NCBI GenBank assembly: GCA_049652385.1
Contig: JBASDX010000008.1
Coordinates: 62,001-126,000, forward strand
Direction: 5' to 3'
DNA from: DMER64 sp049652385
GTDB taxonomy: Bacteria; Bacteroidota; Bacteroidia; Bacteroidales; UBA932
Length of the DNA stretch: 64,000 nt
The notes under the pieces were generated by a model. It was not told where the DNA came from. It did not search any database and saw only the letters and a program-made list of their open reading frames with translations. Position 1 is the stretch's first letter. Every line of letters starts with the position of its first letter. Of the stretch, positions 1 to 8,054 are shown in pieces. Made by a program: the position numbers and the translations under genes.

Positions 1-27
1 GGATAGCCCTCTTCCGGCTTTTTGTTG

Positions 28-35
28 TACTTTTG
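28..35 (+). promoter_or_regulatory. -7 promoter element for the DUF1460 gene
   Basis: TACTTTTG matches the Bacteroidota -7 consensus TAnnTTTG and ends only four bases before the ATG at 40, so the predicted transcript starts at or next to the start codon. The matching -33 TTG would lie near the window edge and cannot be judged. Confidence 0.55.
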
Positions 36-39
36 AAGT

Positions 40-939
40 ATGAGGAACTTCTTTTTATGCCTGGGGATGGTACTGTCCCTCAATACAAACGCTCAAAACG
101 TGAAGTATACAAAGGAAGATCTGGCAGTATATGAAAAAGTGATGCAGTTGCTGGAGCCTGTACGTGAAGCGCCTATGCAAGTCAGAGTAGTAACTGCTGC
201 TAAAGCCCTATTGGGAACGCCTTATGTAGCAGGTACTTTAGACGAACAACCGGAACAGGGTCCGCAGCAAGATTGGCAGGAGCGGCTGACTGTGTCTTTA
301 GCCGGAACAGATTGTATTCTATTGGTAGAAGCTTGCGTGGCTATGGCACTTACGTCAGGTGGGGAGGACAGGAGTTTTGACACGTTTTGTGAAAACTTGC
401 AAAAGCTGCGCTACCGTGATGGCAGCATAGAAGGGTATGCAAGCCGGCTGCATTATACGAGTGAGTGGATTTTGCAAGCAGAAAAGCAGGGGATTGTAAC
501 TGAAATTTCTTGTCGGGTGGGAGGGAAGCCTTTTTATCAGCCCTTTTCTTTTATGACTTCCCATGCCCGCAAATACCCGGCTTTGGCTGCTAACCCGGAA
601 GAAGTGGGTCGGATGGTTCAGGTAGAGCGGAGTTTGGAGGAACAATTGTATGAAGCGGGAAGCTGTTACATCTCAAAAGAACATATAGCTGATGGGATGC
701 CTTGGTTGCGGGCAGGAGACATTGTTTGTTTTGTTACAAACGTAAAGGGGCTGGACATCAGCCACGTAGCTTTCGCGTGGCCGTATACGAATCAGGAAGA
801 GGCTACGGATATTCCCGTTTCCGGATTTTTACATGCTTCTACTGCTGAAATGAAAGTAGTTGTTGATAGCAAGACCATAGCGGAATACGCATCCACCAGT
901 AAATCATGTACAGGGATACGCGTTATCAGGGTGTTGTGA
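40..939 (+). CDS. Secreted DUF1460 amidase-like protein
   Basis: This 299-residue protein has an N-terminal signal peptide (about residues 1-18, cleavage probably before QNVKY) and looks like a DUF1460 protein, a branch of the NlpC/P60 cysteine-peptidase superfamily annotated as N-acetylmuramoyl-L-alanine amidase-like. The family motif LLGTPYVAGTLDE is at residues 58-70, the likely nucleophile is Cys92 in TDCILLVEA, and the likely catalytic histidine is His242 in SHVAFAW. The expected place of action is the periplasm, on peptidoglycan or a related amide; the substrate cannot be read from the sequence. Its stop overlaps the convergent OLD-like gene by 14 bp. The start is fixed by the promoter element just upstream and by the signal peptide. 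Confidence 0.8.
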   Translation: MRNFFLCLGMVLSLNTNAQNVKYTKEDLAVYEKVMQLLEPVREAPMQVRVVTAAKALLGTPYVAGTLDEQPEQGPQQDWQERLTVSLAGTDCILLVEACVAMALTSGGEDRSFDTFCENLQKLRYRDGSIEGYASRLHYTSEWILQAEKQGIVTEISCRVGGKPFYQPFSFMTSHARKYPALAANPEEVGRMVQVERSLEEQLYEAGSCYISKEHIADGMPWLRAGDIVCFVTNVKGLDISHVAFAWPYTNQEEATDIPVSGFLHASTAEMKVVVDSKTIAEYASTSKSCTGIRVIRVL

Positions 940-2596
940 TCCAGGAAATCATGGTTTGAACCAGTGAAGGAATGGGGATATCCGGATCTGTCGTAAAATA
1001 CATCATTTTTTGATAAATATCTCTTCCTGTATATTTATCCAGGTATGTTTGGAATGTTTTGTCTCCCCATTCTTTTCTCATGTACTCTTCGTAATTATTT
1101 ACGGTGTAAAAGACAGTAACGCCTTTTTCTTCTAAGGCAACCAAGTGTTTATTCATCTCTTCTTCTTCCTCTCTCCTTTCTTTGTAGTTGCCGGAATGCC
1201 ATTCAAAGCCTATCGCTATGTTAATACCAAAGGCAAGTGCCAATTTACTCAGATGTAACATGTCCTGTTTGTTGCCTACGGCCAGAAGGGCAATATCGTA
1301 TGAGTCGTAATCAAGTTTCAAACGGGCTTGGTAATTCAGAAGAACTCTTTTTTCGTATAAGTTTTCTACAAGTAATACTTTTTTTGTAAAAAAAAGCTCA
1401 TTCAGTTCTCTGGAAATGATATTGCTGAAATAGGCTTTTAGTATGGAAGCATTGTCTTTAAGAGGAGCTTTCACCTTTGTACCTTCTCCGTCATTGTATA
1501 CCATACGGATAGAATCAAATTGCGGAAGGGATATCATATACGTGGAATGCGTTACGTATATTACCTGGTTCTTCTCACTTATAGTGTTCAGTACTTTAAA
1601 GAAACCACGCTTCATACGGGGGTGCATATACAATTCCGGCTCTTCTATCATAAGAATAAAGCCATTGGTGTTTTGTTGGTTGTAGGCATTTAGTATGGCA
1701 AGAATAATGGCGTTTTGTACGCCTTCTCCCAATGCCCGTAGGGGCGTAATATGTCCTCCTTCTACCAGACACATCTCCAGGGAATGGTAAAAATCCAAAG
1801 AGGTAAGCGGTTTGAAATAAATATCCCACAGGGCGTCGTCTAGTTGGATTTCAGCACCAAGATACTCCAACATGTATTGACGGACAGTCTCTTTCAGGCT
1901 GTTAAACGCATGGGTTTGTAAGGTAATCATGGCCTCGTTAATACATTGGTCGAACCATTGTTTGCGAGGCATGAGAGACTCAGTACCATCTGCATTTTTA
2001 ATAAGCATGGTATTTTCGTCACGTAGAAAATCACTGTTGACTTTATCCAACAAATTGTTCAGCAACACTTGTCGGGTGTCTATACGGGATTGCCTAGATA
2101 TCCTGTCTGTTCGTATGTATACAACAGGAAGCATTTCCCGTATTTTTTGTAAGGGAAGTTCCAGGGTCTTATACATGTGGGTAGAGCCGGTACCGGAGGG
2201 TTCCGAAAGCACCTGCACTATGCGGTTGTCCTTGGTAAGGCAGTATTGTTCCAGCGTACGCGTGCCTTGTAGCGGTCCTTCTTTGTGGCATTTGTATATA
2301 AAACGCAGTTTGTCTATATACGCAGGCAAAGCGCCCTCGTAGGGAATATATTCCAAGGGCTTGTCAAAAGTGATTTCTACATCAATATCCCTGTTGGGAT
2401 CTTGCATGTATACGTCTTTTTCTGTAAAAATGGAAGAAGGGTCTGTTTCTTGTCCCAGGATTTTATTGATGCACCATAAGATATTGCTTTTGCCTGAGTT
2501 GTTGGGGCCAACCAATGCGGTAAGGTTAGAGAAGTCCAGCTCAATAGTGTCTTTTATGGAGCGATAGTTGGATATACGGACCTTTTTAATTTTCAT
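926..2596 (-). CDS. OLD-like AAA ATPase with a degenerate C-terminal TOPRIM-like half
   Basis: I take the ATG at 2596, which starts MKIKKVRISNYRS, the usual beginning of an ABC/SMC-type ATPase; the upstream in-frame extension is not protein-like. The 556-residue product has Walker A GPNNSGKSN (residues 30-38), a signature-like segment near 288-296, Walker B FILMIEEPELYMHP (313-326) and a switch histidine in VTHST (350). The C-terminal part resembles the TOPRIM nuclease of OLD-family proteins: VLLVEN keeps the first acidic residue (Glu411), but where the DxD motif is expected the sequence reads IAIGFEWHSGN. The nuclease may therefore be inactive or divergent. OLD-family proteins are often antiphage or DNA-repair factors. 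It is the only gene here without clear operon partners: a terminator lies just upstream and it meets the DUF1460 gene tail to tail. Confidence 0.75.
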   Translation of the reverse strand: MKIKKVRISNYRSIKDTIELDFSNLTALVGPNNSGKSNILWCINKILGQETDPSSIFTEKDVYMQDPNRDIDVEITFDKPLEYIPYEGALPAYIDKLRFIYKCHKEGPLQGTRTLEQYCLTKDNRIVQVLSEPSGTGSTHMYKTLELPLQKIREMLPVVYIRTDRISRQSRIDTRQVLLNNLLDKVNSDFLRDENTMLIKNADGTESLMPRKQWFDQCINEAMITLQTHAFNSLKETVRQYMLEYLGAEIQLDDALWDIYFKPLTSLDFYHSLEMCLVEGGHITPLRALGEGVQNAIILAILNAYNQQNTNGFILMIEEPELYMHPRMKRGFFKVLNTISEKNQVIYVTHSTYMISLPQFDSIRMVYNDGEGTKVKAPLKDNASILKAYFSNIISRELNELFFTKKVLLVENLYEKRVLLNYQARLKLDYDSYDIALLAVGNKQDMLHLSKLALAFGINIAIGFEWHSGNYKERREEEEEMNKHLVALEEKGVTVFYTVNNYEEYMRKEWGDKTFQTYLDKYTGRDIYQKMMYFTTDPDIPIPSLVQTMISWITTP

Positions 2597-2635
2597 AACA
2601 TAGGGAGCGCGTAAGAAATGACGGATAAAGATAAT

Positions 2636-2668
2636 AAAAAAACAACCCATACATATGTACAGGTTGTT
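2636..2668 (-). terminator. Rho-independent terminator of serC-serA-DUF1015
   Basis: On the minus strand a 7-bp stem AACAACC/GGTTGTT, enclosing the palindrome ACATATGT, is followed by a run of seven T. It lies about 30 bp beyond the DUF1015 stop, so it should end the serine operon transcript and separate it from the OLD-like gene. Confidence 0.75.
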
Positions 2669-2696
2669 GAACAATGTAAAAAATATTAAAAAAATG

Positions 2697-3938
2697 TTAA
2701 AAAGTATGAATGGCCAGTCCGCTACGGAGTTTTGGTTCAAACCAGGTTGTTTTGGGCGGCATAATACTGCCGGTATCTGCAATGGTTATCAATTGGTCCA
2801 TGGTAACAGGGTACAAGGCAAAAGCAGCAGCCATTTCTCCCGAATCCACCCGTTTCTTTAATTCACCCAAACCGCGGATCCCTCCTACGAAATCAATACG
2901 GGTGCTTGTTCGCAGGTCTTTGATATCCAGTAATTTGTCAAATACCAGATTGGATAAAACGGTAACATCCAACGTGCCAATAGGGTCGTTGTCGTCGTAC
3001 GTGCCTTCTTTGGCCGTTAAGGAATACCAAAGACCTTCCAGGTACATGGAGAAATTGTGATGGCCCGAGGGGGTATACGGCTCTGTTCTGCCTTTCAGAG
3101 CTTCTACCACAAAATCATTTGAAAGGGCTTGTACAAAAGACGCCGGGGTCATTCCGTTTAAATCTTTGACCACACGGTTATAGTCAATGATTTTTAAATG
3201 GCTTTGAGGGAATGCAACCGTCATAAAATAGTTGTATTCTTCATCACCTGTATGGTTTGGATTTTGTGCTTTTCTTTCCGCTCCCACTAAAGCCGCTGCA
3301 GCTGTTCTGTGGTGTCCGTCAGCTACATAAAAGGCGGGTATTGCTGCAAACAGTGCCGTAAGCCGGTCTATGTCTTCTTGCTCTTTTATAGGCCAGAAGT
3401 GGTGCCCGAATCCGTCGTCTGCCACAAAATCATATTCAGGTGTTTCTTGAATAATCCGCTGGACTAACGCATTGATTTCCGGAACATCCGGATAGGTGAA
3501 AAATACCGGCTCTATATTGGCACTTTGGATCCGAACATGGATCATCCGGTCTTCTTCCTTGTCTTTGCGGGTCAACTCATGTTTTTTGATATTTCCTTTT
3601 ATATAATCGTCCACATGAGCGCATACAACCAGACCGTATTGTGTTCGGCCGTCCATAGTCTGGGCATAGACGTAATACATTTCCTTTGGATCGCGTACCA
3701 GCCAGCCACGTTCCTGCCACAGCGCAAAATTCTCTATAGCTTTATCATACGCGGGTTGTGAATGTTCATCAATAATGGGATCAAAGTCAATTTCCGGTTT
3801 TGTAATATGCAACAGAGATTTTTCTGTTGCTTCAGCTTTGGCTTCCTGTGAGTTTAAGACATCATAAGGACGTGCAGCAACCTCTTTCACAAATTCTTTT
3901 GGGGGACGAAGGGCTGCAAAAGGCTTAATCTTAACCAT
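2697..3938 (-). CDS. DUF1015 family protein
   Basis: This 413-residue cytoplasmic protein belongs to the DUF1015 family, recognised by the opening IKPFAALRPP, the ARPYDV motif (residues 22-27) and the conserved ADGHHRTAAAAL segment near 214-225. Its biochemical function is not established. In Bacteroidota it is commonly the third gene after serC and serA, as here: it starts four bases after the serA stop and is closed by a terminator. The conserved histidines suggest an enzyme linked to serine or phosphoserine metabolism, but that rests on gene context alone. Confidence 0.85.
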   Translation of the reverse strand: MVKIKPFAALRPPKEFVKEVAARPYDVLNSQEAKAEATEKSLLHITKPEIDFDPIIDEHSQPAYDKAIENFALWQERGWLVRDPKEMYYVYAQTMDGRTQYGLVVCAHVDDYIKGNIKKHELTRKDKEEDRMIHVRIQSANIEPVFFTYPDVPEINALVQRIIQETPEYDFVADDGFGHHFWPIKEQEDIDRLTALFAAIPAFYVADGHHRTAAAALVGAERKAQNPNHTGDEEYNYFMTVAFPQSHLKIIDYNRVVKDLNGMTPASFVQALSNDFVVEALKGRTEPYTPSGHHNFSMYLEGLWYSLTAKEGTYDDNDPIGTLDVTVLSNLVFDKLLDIKDLRTSTRIDFVGGIRGLGELKKRVDSGEMAAAFALYPVTMDQLITIADTGSIMPPKTTWFEPKLRSGLAIHTF

Positions 3939-3942
3939 AATC

Positions 3943-4863
3943 TTATTTATTCAATTGAAATGTACGGTCGCCTTCTTTCAAAAAGGCTACAATTTGACGA
4001 GCTGCGGCGTAGCCTGCGTTGACATTGGCTTCTTTAGTTTGTGCTCCCATTTTTTTGGGAGTGGCGTAAACACGGTTACCAAATTTTTCCACAAGTACGG
4101 CTTGGTTGTCGGGAGCTACGTCAGATGCGTATTTCAAATCTGTTCTTTCTGCCAGGATTTCTTCCAGTTCCTGCTCATTCATAATTTCTTTTCGGGAGGT
4201 GTTGATGATGCAGGCTCCTTTAGGCAGTAAGGACAACAGGGATTTGCCAATAGAACCGATAGACTGTGGTCTTGCCGGAACGTGCAGGGACAAATAATCG
4301 CTTACTTTGTACAATTCTTCTGCCGTATCGACTCCGTTTATGGTGTCTGTTTGCAATTCGGAACCTTTGAATCTGTGGTGGTATACATATACTTTCATTC
4401 CCAGGCCCGTAGCCAACCCGGCCACCAGACGTCCAATATCACCATAGGCATGGACACCTAACGTTTTTCCCCTTAACTCTGTTCCCGTACCGGGTTGGAA
4501 TTGATTGCGGGCCATATAAATCATCATGCCAATAGCCAATTCGGCTACGGCATTGGCGTTTTGTCCGGGAGTGTTCATAGCCACAATTTGTTTTTCTGTA
4601 CACGCTTCCAGGTCCAGATTGTCGTAACCGGCACCTGCACGTACTACAATTTTCAGATTTTTAGCGGCTTCAATCACTTCTCTTGTGACTAAATCTGATC
4701 GGACTATCAGTGCATCTGCATCTGCAACGGCCTCGATCAGTTGTTCATTTTCTGTATAATTTTCCAGTAAAGCCAATGTCATACCTGCTTCTTCCACGAT
4801 ACCACGGATACCGTCTACGGCAGTTTTGGCAAAAGGTTTCTCAGTAGCTACCAGTACTTTCAT
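3943..4863 (-). CDS. serA: D-3-phosphoglycerate dehydrogenase, lysine-type
   Basis: SerA oxidises 3-phosphoglycerate to 3-phosphohydroxypyruvate, the first committed step of serine synthesis, in the cytoplasm. The 306-residue protein is the compact form without ACT domains. The NAD-binding motif is GVHAYGDIG (137-145) and the substrate-binding arginine is Arg224 in NTSRKEI. The family's usual catalytic histidine is replaced by lysine in TPKKMGAQT (269-277). The same motif is known from Bacteroides and from Entamoeba histolytica PGDH, so this is a known subtype and not damage. It lies six bases after serC, whose product performs the next step. Lack of an ACT domain implies no allosteric serine control of the usual kind. 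Confidence 0.93.
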   Translation of the reverse strand: MKVLVATEKPFAKTAVDGIRGIVEEAGMTLALLENYTENEQLIEAVADADALIVRSDLVTREVIEAAKNLKIVVRAGAGYDNLDLEACTEKQIVAMNTPGQNANAVAELAIGMMIYMARNQFQPGTGTELRGKTLGVHAYGDIGRLVAGLATGLGMKVYVYHHRFKGSELQTDTINGVDTAEELYKVSDYLSLHVPARPQSIGSIGKSLLSLLPKGACIINTSRKEIMNEQELEEILAERTDLKYASDVAPDNQAVLVEKFGNRVYATPKKMGAQTKEANVNAGYAAARQIVAFLKEGDRTFQLNK

Positions 4864-4869
4864 AATTGT

Positions 4870-5943
4870 CTATTTGTGAAGTTTTTCAAATTTCTGCATA
4901 CAATCCACAAGCGCCTGAACGCTTTCTCTGGGGCAAGCATTGTAAATAGAGGCACGGAATCCTCCTACGGAGCGGTGCCCTTTAATACCTACCATTCCCT
5001 TGGATTTGGCAAATTCCATAAATTCAGCTTCCAGTGATTCGTAACCTTCTGCCATGACAAAACAAACGTTCATCAAAGAGCGGTCTTCTTTTGCGGCCGT
5101 TCCTTTAAACAACGGGTTGCGGTCAATTTCCGCGTACAGAAGAGCGGCTTTTTCTTTGTTGATTTTTTGGATGGCTTCCAGTCCTCCCAGGTTTTTCAGC
5201 CATTTCAGGGTTTGAGTCATAATGTATATGGGGAAGACCGGAGGAGTGTTATACATGGAACCACCATCAATATGGGTGCGGTAATCCAGCATGGCAGGTA
5301 AATGGCGTGTCACTTTACCTAAAATGTCCTTTTTGACAATAACAAACGTCACACCGGCCGGACCTACGTTTTTCTGTGCACCTCCGTATATAAGGGCATA
5401 TTTTGAAATATCCACGGGGCGGCTCATGATATCAGAAGACATATCGGCTACCAACGGTACGGGGCTGTCCATATCTTCATGTATTTCTGTTCCGTAAATG
5501 GTATTGTTTGTTGTAATGTGGAAATAGTCTGCATCCTCCGGTATGGCATATCCTTTGGGAATATAATTGAAAGTGGTTTCTGCAGAAGAAGCAACGGTAA
5601 TGACCTCACCAAACCCTTTGGCCTCTTTCAAAGCTTTTTTTGCCCAAGCTCCTGTTTCCAAATAGGCGGCTTTCTTACCCAGCAGGTTCATGGGAACCAT
5701 ACAGAATTGCATACTGGCTCCTCCTCCCAGGAAAAGTACTTCGTAATCATCAGGTATACGGAGTAATTCTTTCCAGAGGCTGCGGCATTCTTCCATAACT
5801 GCTTCCCAATCTTTCGAACGATGCGAAATCTCTATGACCGATATTCCTGAGTTATTGAAATCTTTCAAAGCCTCTATACCGGCTTGTACGGCTTCCCGTG
5901 GCAAAACACAGGGGCCAGCATTAAAATTGTGTACTTTTTTCAT
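4870..5943 (-). CDS. serC: Phosphoserine aminotransferase
   Basis: SerC transfers an amino group from glutamate to 3-phosphohydroxypyruvate to give O-phosphoserine, and in many bacteria also acts in pyridoxal phosphate synthesis. The 357-residue protein has the family start HNFNAGPCVLP, the substrate segment HRSKDW (41-46) and the PLP lysine Lys191 in YGGAQKNVGPAG. Length is normal for the family. It is the first gene of serC-serA-DUF1015, with a TAnnTTTG element about 38 bp upstream of the ATG. No phosphoserine phosphatase gene is present in the window. Confidence 0.95.
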   Translation of the reverse strand: MKKVHNFNAGPCVLPREAVQAGIEALKDFNNSGISVIEISHRSKDWEAVMEECRSLWKELLRIPDDYEVLFLGGGASMQFCMVPMNLLGKKAAYLETGAWAKKALKEAKGFGEVITVASSAETTFNYIPKGYAIPEDADYFHITTNNTIYGTEIHEDMDSPVPLVADMSSDIMSRPVDISKYALIYGGAQKNVGPAGVTFVIVKKDILGKVTRHLPAMLDYRTHIDGGSMYNTPPVFPIYIMTQTLKWLKNLGGLEAIQKINKEKAALLYAEIDRNPLFKGTAAKEDRSLMNVCFVMAEGYESLEAEFMEFAKSKGMVGIKGHRSVGGFRASIYNACPRESVQALVDCMQKFEKLHK

Positions 5944-5981
5944 GTTGAATACTGTTTTTTGTTACGATTCTTATGAGTTTA

Positions 5982-5989
5982 CAAATATA
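5982..5989 (-). promoter_or_regulatory. -7 promoter element for serC
   Basis: Read on the minus strand, TATATTTG fits TAnnTTTG. It predicts a serC leader of roughly 30-35 nt. No good -33 TTG is seen at 19-20 bp spacing, so strength is uncertain. Confidence 0.5.
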
Positions 5990-6012
5990 AAGTAAAAATG
6001 TACAATTAAAAA

Positions 6013-6483
6013 CTAATTAGAACTGATAATCTGTAAGTTCTTTTGGTTTGTTTCTTTTTCACAATAATGGCATTTCAGTACCAGTCCATCGGACATTACA
6101 AGGGTAGTAAAACGTGTCTTAACAGGTTCGTGGTTTGTAATGCATCGGGGATTCAAACAACGTACAAGACCACGAATTTCGGAAGGAATGGTCAGTCTTC
6201 TTTTTTCTACTACCTGGTATTCTTTGATGATGTTTAAAACGGCATCAGGTGCAACAAGAGCAATCAGGTTGACATCGTCTTCTTCAAAAAATTTATCCGT
6301 AATTTTTATAATGGACTTACTACCCAGGACTTTACTTTTCAGGTTGGTCCCAAAAGTCATTTGGTAATTTCCTTTGGCCAGTCCTAAAATTTCAATAACA
6401 TGGAACAATTCTCCGGCCGGAATCCTGTCAATTACCGTGCCGTTTTTTATAGCGCTAACTTGCAATTGTTTTTTGGTCATCAT
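6013..6483 (-). CDS. pyrI: Aspartate carbamoyltransferase regulatory chain
   Basis: PyrI binds nucleotides and assembles with PyrB trimers into the allosterically controlled aspartate transcarbamoylase holoenzyme. The 156-residue protein has the nucleotide-binding N-terminal domain (AIKNGTVIDRIPAG, 11-24) and a C-terminal zinc domain with all four cysteine ligands, Cys109, Cys114, Cys138 and Cys141. Two adjacent ATG codons (6483 and 6480) precede MTKKQLQV; the second overlaps the pyrB stop as ATGA. The tight overlap implies coupled translation and matched subunit amounts. Control by nucleotides is expected from the family. Confidence 0.95.
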   Translation of the reverse strand: MMTKKQLQVSAIKNGTVIDRIPAGELFHVIEILGLAKGNYQMTFGTNLKSKVLGSKSIIKITDKFFEEDDVNLIALVAPDAVLNIIKEYQVVEKRRLTIPSEIRGLVRCLNPRCITNHEPVKTRFTTLVMSDGLVLKCHYCEKETNQKNLQIISSN

Positions 6484-7391
6484 GGTTGCTGTTCTTGATT
6501 CATAAGGTATGTGATGATTCCCATACGCGTATAGACACCGTTTCTGGCTTGCTCAAAATAATAAGCTTCCGGGCGATCATCTACGTCAATAGCAATTTCA
6601 TTGACACGGGGCAAGGGGTGTAAGATACGTAAATTGGGACGTGTATTGGTAAGCATGGATGCATCCAGTCTCATAAGATTTTTAACCCGTTCGTATTCCA
6701 TAGGGTCTTGAAAACGTTCTTGCTGCACCCGGGTTATGTATAAAATATCTGTGTCTTGTATCTGACCTTCCAGTTTGTGGTATTGCGTGTACGGAATATG
6801 GCGTGCATCAAGGAAATGTTTGTATTCTTGCGGAATCTCCAAATCCGGGCAGGAAACAAAATGAAACCTGGGGTTGAAATGGCTCATGGCCTGTAACAGG
6901 GAGTGAACGGTTCTGCCGTATTTAAGGTCACCTACAATGGTAATGGACAGATTTTCCAGGGTTTTCTGTGTTTTACGGATGGAATACATATCCAAGAGCG
7001 TTTGTGTGGGATGCTGATTGGCTCCGTCTCCTGCATTGATAACGGGACATCCTGCAATTTCAGCGGCATAGCGCGCCGCACCGTCCAGGTGGTGTCGGAT
7101 GACAATCATATCTCCATAGTTGGAAACCATTTTTATGGTATCTTTCAAACTCTCTCCCTTGGCTATGCTTGTATGGCTTAAAGAAGCAAAACCCACAAAA
7201 CGGGCCCCCAGCCGTGTGGCAGCCGTTTCAAAACTTAACCGGGTACGTGTAGAGGGTTCAAAAAAAATGAGTGCAATCAGTTTGTCTTTGAAAATGGGAC
7301 GGTTATGATTGGTTTCGTATTCGGCTGCAAGGTCCAGCACCTGCAACATTTCTTCTTTGTTGAAGTCGTTGATGGAAATTAAAGATTTCAT
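6480..7391 (-). CDS. pyrB: Aspartate carbamoyltransferase catalytic chain
   Basis: PyrB condenses carbamoyl phosphate with aspartate, the committed step of pyrimidine synthesis. The 303-residue protein has the carbamoyl-phosphate loop EPSTRTRLSFETA (45-57), the KGESLKDT segment, HPTQTLLD and the aspartate-binding HPLPRVNEI. All expected active-site motifs are intact. It follows yigZ by 20 bp and overlaps pyrI, so the three genes are likely one transcript. pyrE lies in another operon about 35 kb away in this window. Confidence 0.96.
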   Translation of the reverse strand: MKSLISINDFNKEEMLQVLDLAAEYETNHNRPIFKDKLIALIFFEPSTRTRLSFETAATRLGARFVGFASLSHTSIAKGESLKDTIKMVSNYGDMIVIRHHLDGAARYAAEIAGCPVINAGDGANQHPTQTLLDMYSIRKTQKTLENLSITIVGDLKYGRTVHSLLQAMSHFNPRFHFVSCPDLEIPQEYKHFLDARHIPYTQYHKLEGQIQDTDILYITRVQQERFQDPMEYERVKNLMRLDASMLTNTRPNLRILHPLPRVNEIAIDVDDRPEAYYFEQARNGVYTRMGIITYLMNQEQQP

Positions 7392-7411
7392 ACCTTGAAA
7401 ATCTATTTCTG

Positions 7412-8002
7412 TTAGGAGTTTGCAGCAGCTATAAGCGCTCCGCGTTCTGCTGCAGGAACACGGACCGTCAATGTACAGGGAAGAGGTCCTTCTGTATAAA
7501 ATTGTTCAATAATTTGTGACCCTGTATCTTGTACAGTCCGCATTACTTTATCTGTCTGTTCGTACGTAAATTGAAGGGTAAGCGTTTCCATGACTCTTTC
7601 TTCAATAATATCGGCTTGATCCAAAGCATCACGAGCTGCTGCTTTGTATGCCTGAGCCAAGCCTCCTGTACCTAATTTGACACCTCCGAAATACCTGACA
7701 ACAATCAGTAGTATATTGGTAAGGTCAAAGGAAAGTAATTGTCCCAGTATGGGTTTCCCTGCGGTAGATGACGGTTCACCGTCGTCATTGGCTCTTTGGA
7801 TGTCCCCCTCAGGCCCAAGTCGGTAGGCATAACAAATGTGGCGTGCATCAAAAAACTTTTTTCTATAAGTCTTTAAAATTTCTTGTACGGTTTCTTCAGA
7901 AGATGCAGGAAATCCAAAAGCAAGGAAACGGCTTCCTTTTTCTTTGTACTGGCCTTTACAAGAACTTTTTAAGGTTTTGTATGTCTGAACAGCAGAGCAC
8001 AT
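7412..8002 (-). CDS. YigZ/IMPACT family protein
   Basis: This is a UPF0029/IMPACT-family protein of about 196 residues: the N-terminal domain includes KEKGSRFLAFGFP and the hallmark DDGEPSSTAGKPIL, with a smaller C-terminal ferredoxin-like domain. The molecular role of the bacterial family is not firmly known; eukaryotic IMPACT acts in translational stress control. Two ATG codons occur, at 8005 and 8002. I prefer 8002 because the -7 element at 8014-8007 ends four bases before it. It leads the pyrBI genes and diverges from the acyl-CoA reductase gene. Confidence 0.85.
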   Translation of the reverse strand: MCSAVQTYKTLKSSCKGQYKEKGSRFLAFGFPASSEETVQEILKTYRKKFFDARHICYAYRLGPEGDIQRANDDGEPSSTAGKPILGQLLSFDLTNILLIVVRYFGGVKLGTGGLAQAYKAAARDALDQADIIEERVMETLTLQFTYEQTDKVMRTVQDTGSQIIEQFYTEGPLPCTLTVRVPAAERGALIAAANS

Positions 8003-8006
8003 CATA

Positions 8007-8014
8007 CAAAAATA
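8007..8014 (-). promoter_or_regulatory. -7 promoter element for yigZ-pyrB-pyrI
   Basis: Minus-strand TATTTTTG fits TAnnTTTG and lies four bases before the ATG at 8002, predicting a leaderless transcript. It sits 11 bp from the oppositely directed element of the next gene. Confidence 0.45.
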
Positions 8015-8025
8015 CCTCTTTTACG

Positions 8026-8033
8026 TATCTTTG
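8026..8033 (+). promoter_or_regulatory. -7 promoter element for the acyl-CoA reductase gene
   Basis: TATCTTTG fits TAnnTTTG; the ATG follows 21 bases later, after an AGAGAGGATG stretch. A usual leader of about 17-20 nt is predicted. Confidence 0.55.
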
Positions 8034-8054
8034 CAAAACAGAGAGGATGAAAAT

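Noticed and set aside
2597..2782. N-terminal extension of the OLD-like ATPase
   Set aside because: It would cross the terminator of the upstream operon, and the sequence is hydrophobic and unlike the family.
3955..4230. Plus-strand ORFs inside serA and serC
   Set aside because: Antisense shadows of well-supported genes without promoters or family features.
8031..8054. Longer acyl-CoA reductase starting at TTG 8031
   Set aside because: The TTG is part of the -7 element; ATG 8055 gives a normal N-terminus.
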